NCBI GenBank assembly: GCA_041164825.1
Contig: JBEAOO010000298.1
Coordinates: 1-16,828 of the forward strand
From: JBEAOO01 sp041164825
GTDB taxonomy: Bacteria > Pseudomonadota > Gammaproteobacteria > Burkholderiales > Burkholderiaceae_C
Reading direction: 5' to 3'
Length of the DNA stretch: 16,828 nucleotides
Positions 14,538-16,828 of this stretch are shown here, piece by piece. A model generated the notes under the pieces. That model saw nothing but the letters and a program-made list of their open reading frames with translations, was not told the origin of the DNA and did no database searches. How positions within the stretch are numbered: position 1 is the first letter of the stretch; the number at the start of each line of letters is the position of its first letter. The position numbers were made by a program, and so were the translations under genes.

Positions 14538-15419
14538 TCAGAGCATGCCTGCGTCGCGCAGGGCTTGCTTCACGGCGGCCTCGCCGTGGGCCGTCATCGG
14601 GGTGATGGGCAGGCGAACGGTGGTGCGGCACAGGCCCAGTTGGGCCATGGCGAACTTGGCTGGCGCCGGGCTGGGCTCGCAGAACAGGTTTTTGTGCAGC
14701 GGCAGCAAGCGCAGGTGGATCTCGGTGGCTTCGCGCACCTTGCCAGCCATGGCAGCCACGCAGAGTTCGTGCATCAGGCGCGGCGCCACGTTGGCCGTCA
14801 CGCTCACATTGCCGTGGCCGCCGAGCAGCATCAGCGCGATCGCGGTGCTGTCGTCGCCGGAGTAGATCGAGAAGCCCTTGGGCGCTTGCTTGATCAACCA
14901 AGCGGCGCGCTCGATGCTGCCGCTGGCTTCTTTGACGCCGATCACGCCGGGCAGTTGGGCGCAGCGCAGGGCGGTGTCGACCTGCATGTCTGCCACCGTG
15001 CGGCCGGGCACGTTGTAGAGCACCATCGGGATGTCCACCGACTCGGCAATCGCCTTGAAGTGCTGGTAGATGCCTTCTTGAGAGGGCTTGTTGTAGTAGG
15101 GCACGACCGACAGCGTGCAGTCGGCGCCGACTTCTTTGGCGAAGCGGGCCAGGGCGATGGCTTCGCGGGTGGAATTGCCACCGGCGCCGGCCATGATGGG
15201 CACGCGGCCGCGGGCGTGTTGCACCGTCACGCGGATGATTTCGCAGTGCTCTTCGACCGACACCGTGGGCGATTCGCCCGTGGTGCCTACGACGCCGATG
15301 CAGTCGGTGCCTTCGGCGATGTGCCAGTCGATCAGTTTGCGCAGGCCGTCGTAATCAACGCTGCCGTCTTCTTGCATGGGCGTCACGAGTGCGACGATGC
15401 TGCCAACAATGGGTGTCAT
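14538..15419 (-). CDS. dapA: 4-hydroxy-tetrahydrodipicolinate synthase
   Basis: The 293-residue enzyme condenses pyruvate with aspartate semialdehyde, the first committed step to diaminopimelate and lysine. Its fold is a TIM barrel. The Schiff-base lysine is in VIGVKEASGS (Lys163), the proton relay uses Thr46/Thr47 of GTTGESPT and Tyr135 of LYNVPGR, and Arg140 sits in the same loop. The length is standard. The ATG at 15419 is preceded by AGAGGA at good distance. The gene lies between a methyltransferase gene (61 bases upstream) and bamC, which probably shares its transcript. A candidate -10 (TAAAAT) lies directly upstream. Confidence 0.97.
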   Translation of the reverse strand: MTPIVGSIVALVTPMQEDGSVDYDGLRKLIDWHIAEGTDCIGVVGTTGESPTVSVEEHCEIIRVTVQHARGRVPIMAGAGGNSTREAIALARFAKEVGADCTLSVVPYYNKPSQEGIYQHFKAIAESVDIPMVLYNVPGRTVADMQVDTALRCAQLPGVIGVKEASGSIERAAWLIKQAPKGFSIYSGDDSTAIALMLLGGHGNVSVTANVAPRLMHELCVAAMAGKVREATEIHLRLLPLHKNLFCEPSPAPAKFAMAQLGLCRTTVRLPITPMTAHGEAAVKQALRDAGML

Positions 15420-15443
15420 GCGGTTGTCCTCTGAATCCTGCTG

Positions 15444-15449
15444 ATTTTA
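15444..15449 (-). promoter_or_regulatory. Possible -10 element of dapA
   Basis: TAAAAT on the minus strand ends about 25 bases before the dapA ATG. No good -35 is present 17 bases upstream, so dapA may be read from here or from the hxlR-methyltransferase transcript. Confidence 0.3.
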
Positions 15450-15480
15450 GCCACCGCCAAAGGGCTTCGGCCGCCAGCGT

Positions 15481-16062
15481 TCACGTCAATGGATAACGCG
15501 GTGGTGCGGAAGGTTCCGCGGCTTGGTTCACGGCCACGATGCGTTGCACAAAGCGCGCGGGTTCGGGCACGAAACCATCCTCAAACGCGATCACCCGCCA
15601 GCCCTCGGCCACACGCAGCAACTCGCCCGGTGCCAGCAAAAAATCGGGCCGTGAGGGCTTGCCCACGGTCTCGTTGCCGTGGGCAAAGGTCTCCCAGATC
15701 AGCACACCCCCCAGCGCCACGCTGGCGCGCAGGGTGGGGATGAGCGGACGCCACAAGTAGTTGGTGATCACCACCGCATCGAACTGCCGGCCGGGCCACG
15801 GCCAGGGGCCGTGTTCGATGTCGGCCTGGGTGAGCGAGGCACTTGGTGCGCGTTCGGCGGCCAGCGCGAGTGCGGTGCCGTCGCGGTCGACCCCGGTGAC
15901 AACGCAGCCGCGCTCGGACAAATACGCCAGGTGCCGGCCGCCGCCGCAGGCCACGTCGAGCACGCGCGCGCCGGGCGGCAGCAGGTGTGCCCAGCGTTGC
16001 AGCCAAGGCGAGGCGGCGCTGGCGGCGTGCGCGTGGGTTGGGGTGAGCAACGCGCCGCTCAT
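15481..16062 (-). CDS. Class I SAM-dependent methyltransferase
   Basis: This 193-residue protein has a Rossmann-type methyltransferase core. Motif I is VLDVACGGGRHLAYL (34-48), the acidic end of strand 2 is VTGVDRD (55-61), a QADIEHGPWP segment is the likely adenine-side loop, and FDAVVITNYLWRPL is motif IV. It resembles the TehB-like/small-molecule methyltransferase group; the substrate is unknown. The ATG at 16062 overlaps the stop of the HxlR regulator gene as ATGA, so the two genes share 4 bases and are very probably translationally coupled. This ties the enzyme to the hxlR/qorB switch. An upstream in-frame extension of the frame lies within hxlR and is discarded. Confidence 0.9.
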   Translation of the reverse strand: MSGALLTPTHAHAASAASPWLQRWAHLLPPGARVLDVACGGGRHLAYLSERGCVVTGVDRDGTALALAAERAPSASLTQADIEHGPWPWPGRQFDAVVITNYLWRPLIPTLRASVALGGVLIWETFAHGNETVGKPSRPDFLLAPGELLRVAEGWRVIAFEDGFVPEPARFVQRIVAVNQAAEPSAPPRYPLT

Positions 16063-16490
16063 GCCTGCGCCTCGGCCGTGTCGCGTTCGGCCGGGTCGGC
16101 CGCCTCGGGCTGCTTCGCTTGCAGGATGGCGGGCAGGTTGTGCTCGATCCAATCGGCCAGCGCCTGCACATGCAGGCCCACTTGCTGGCCCAGCGGCGTG
16201 AGGCTGTATTCCACATGCGGCGGCACCACCGGGTGCGACACGCGCAGCACAAAACCATCGCCCTCCAGCCATTGCAGCGTTTGCGCCAGCATGCGCTCGC
16301 TCACGCCCGCCACCTTGCGCCGCAACGCGCTGAAACGCAGCGTGCCACCTTGCAGGGCCACCAGCACCAGCACGCCCCAGCGGCTGGTGACGTGTTTGAG
16401 CACCTCGCGCGAGGGGCATTGCTCGGCGAATAAATCGCCGCGGCGCATTTGTTCGGCCACGGTGGCCGGGGTGGTGGATTCGTGGCGCAT
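16059..16490 (-). CDS. HxlR-family transcriptional regulator (YtfH/QorR-like)
   Basis: This 143-residue winged-helix protein fits the HxlR family of small repressors that often sense electrophiles, quinones or disulfide stress through a conserved N-terminal cysteine. That cysteine is visible as Cys25 in EQCPSREVL. Next comes the HTH region (SRWGVLVLVALQGGTLRFSA, then VSERMLAQTLQWLEGDGFV), and the wing, VSHPVVPPHVEYSLTPLG. Its single cysteine suggests one-Cys chemistry such as thiol modification or intersubunit disulfide formation. The gene is divergent from the qorB-like gene, the same layout as ytfH/ytfG in E. coli. Its start codon directly adjoins the palindrome AGGTA-CT-TACCT, so autorepression is likely. 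The methyltransferase gene overlaps its end by 4 bases. Confidence 0.93.
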   Translation of the reverse strand: MRHESTTPATVAEQMRRGDLFAEQCPSREVLKHVTSRWGVLVLVALQGGTLRFSALRRKVAGVSERMLAQTLQWLEGDGFVLRVSHPVVPPHVEYSLTPLGQQVGLHVQALADWIEHNLPAILQAKQPEAADPAERDTAEAQA

Positions 16491-16518
16491 AGGTACTTAC
16501 CTTTGTGTGCGTACTTAC
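16491..16518. promoter_or_regulatory. Putative HxlR operator: two GTACTTAC boxes
   Basis: GTACTTAC occurs at 16493-16500 and 16511-16518, 18 bases apart. The first is the centre of a perfect inverted repeat AGGTA-CT-TACCT (16491-16502) that touches the hxlR start codon and covers its ribosome-binding region. The second overlaps the predicted -35 of the qorB promoter. The arrangement fits one repressor controlling both directions. The protein-site assignment is inference. Confidence 0.65.
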
Positions 16519-16543
16519 AAAAAGTGCGCTTTACCGATATTCT
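16515..16543 (+). promoter_or_regulatory. Sigma-70 promoter of the qorB-like gene
   Basis: TTACAA (16515-16520) and TATTCT (16538-16543) are 17 bases apart. The -35 overlaps the second GTACTTAC box. Transcription would start near 16550, about 72 bases before the ATG at 16622. Confidence 0.6.
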
Positions 16544-16621
16544 GCCGTCGCGTTGGATTTGTTGCCACCGTTATCACACGTCCAGGCCCACCGGGCCGGG
16601 GCTCAACCTCAAAGGATTCCC

Positions 16622-16828
16622 ATGATTGCCATCACCGGCGCCACTGGCCAGCTCGGCCGCCTCGTCATCCAAGAACTGCTGAAGACCCAAGCCCCCGCCA
16701 GCCTGGTCGCGCTGGTGCGCAACCCGGCCAAAGCCGCCGACATCGCCGCCCTGGGCGTGCACGTGCGCCAGGCCGACTACAGCCAGCCCACCACTTGGGG
16801 CGCGGCGCTGCAAGGCGTCACCCGCCTG
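16622..16828 (+). CDS. qorB: NAD(P)H:quinone oxidoreductase, QorB/YtfG type (partial, 3' end cut)
   Basis: Only the first 69 codons are inside the window. The protein starts MIAITGATGQLGR with the Rossmann glycine motif GATGQLG (6-12), then ALVRNPAKAADI and a VRQADYSQP stretch. This closely follows, from memory, the E. coli QorB/YtfG N-terminus. That enzyme is an atypical short-chain-dehydrogenase-like protein of the NmrA group that reduces quinones with NADPH. A good ribosome-binding site, AAAGGA, lies at 16611-16616. Being divergent from an HxlR regulator supports the assignment. The remaining roughly 210 residues and the C-terminus are not visible. Confidence 0.88.
   Translation, partial: MIAITGATGQLGRLVIQELLKTQAPASLVALVRNPAKAADIAALGVHVRQADYSQPTTWGAALQGVTRL

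Overview
The window is GC-rich bacterial chromosome. Its gene content and order point to a betaproteobacterium of the order Burkholderiales, most likely a Comamonadaceae-type genome. Supporting signs are dapA followed by bamC, coaBC followed by dut, an ExaC-type aldehyde dehydrogenase, an RhlE-like helicase with a Gly/Arg-rich tail, and the codon bias. The family assignment is inference from remembered protein sequences; no 16S or marker search was possible. Most of the window is ordinary core genome. I found no CRISPR array, tRNA, rRNA, transposase or prophage gene.

Layout. 1-462 has no gene. It is packed with long imperfect palindromes (55-159, 170-196, 209-370) and is the least explained part of the window. 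463-3399 (minus) holds a cytoplasmic DsbA-like thioredoxin-fold protein followed by a TonB-dependent outer-membrane receptor. 3545-4072 (plus) is a GNAT acetyltransferase. After a long untranslated leader comes a DEAD-box RNA helicase (4490-6169), ended by a strong terminator. 6535-8055 (minus) is an ExaC/AldB-type acetaldehyde dehydrogenase with its own UUCG-loop terminator and a well-matched candidate sigma-54 promoter.

8456-10166 (plus) is the coaBC-dut pair (coenzyme A synthesis and dUTP removal). It converges on a SlyD-like FKBP isomerase (10252-10776, minus) across a near-perfect bidirectional terminator. Divergent from the isomerase is a RoxA/YcfD-type ribosomal oxygenase (10847-11980), followed by an unrecognised 162-residue protein (12070-12558). 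A tiny Ala-rich lipoprotein (12721-12978) follows, behind a structured leader.

From the right, the minus strand carries HxlR regulator, SAM methyltransferase, dapA (lysine/diaminopimelate pathway) and bamC (outer-membrane protein assembly). Divergent from hxlR is the start of a QorB/YtfG-type quinone oxidoreductase, cut by the window end. The shared 131-bp region has two GTACTTAC boxes, one overlapping the predicted -35 of qorB. This resembles the ytfG/ytfH arrangement and suggests an electrophile- or quinone-responsive switch that also controls the methyltransferase.

The observations most worth following are the palindrome cluster at 55-370, the sigma-54 promoter of the aldehyde dehydrogenase, the hxlR/qorB operator with its attached methyltransferase, and the small lipoprotein with its helical repeat and structured leader.
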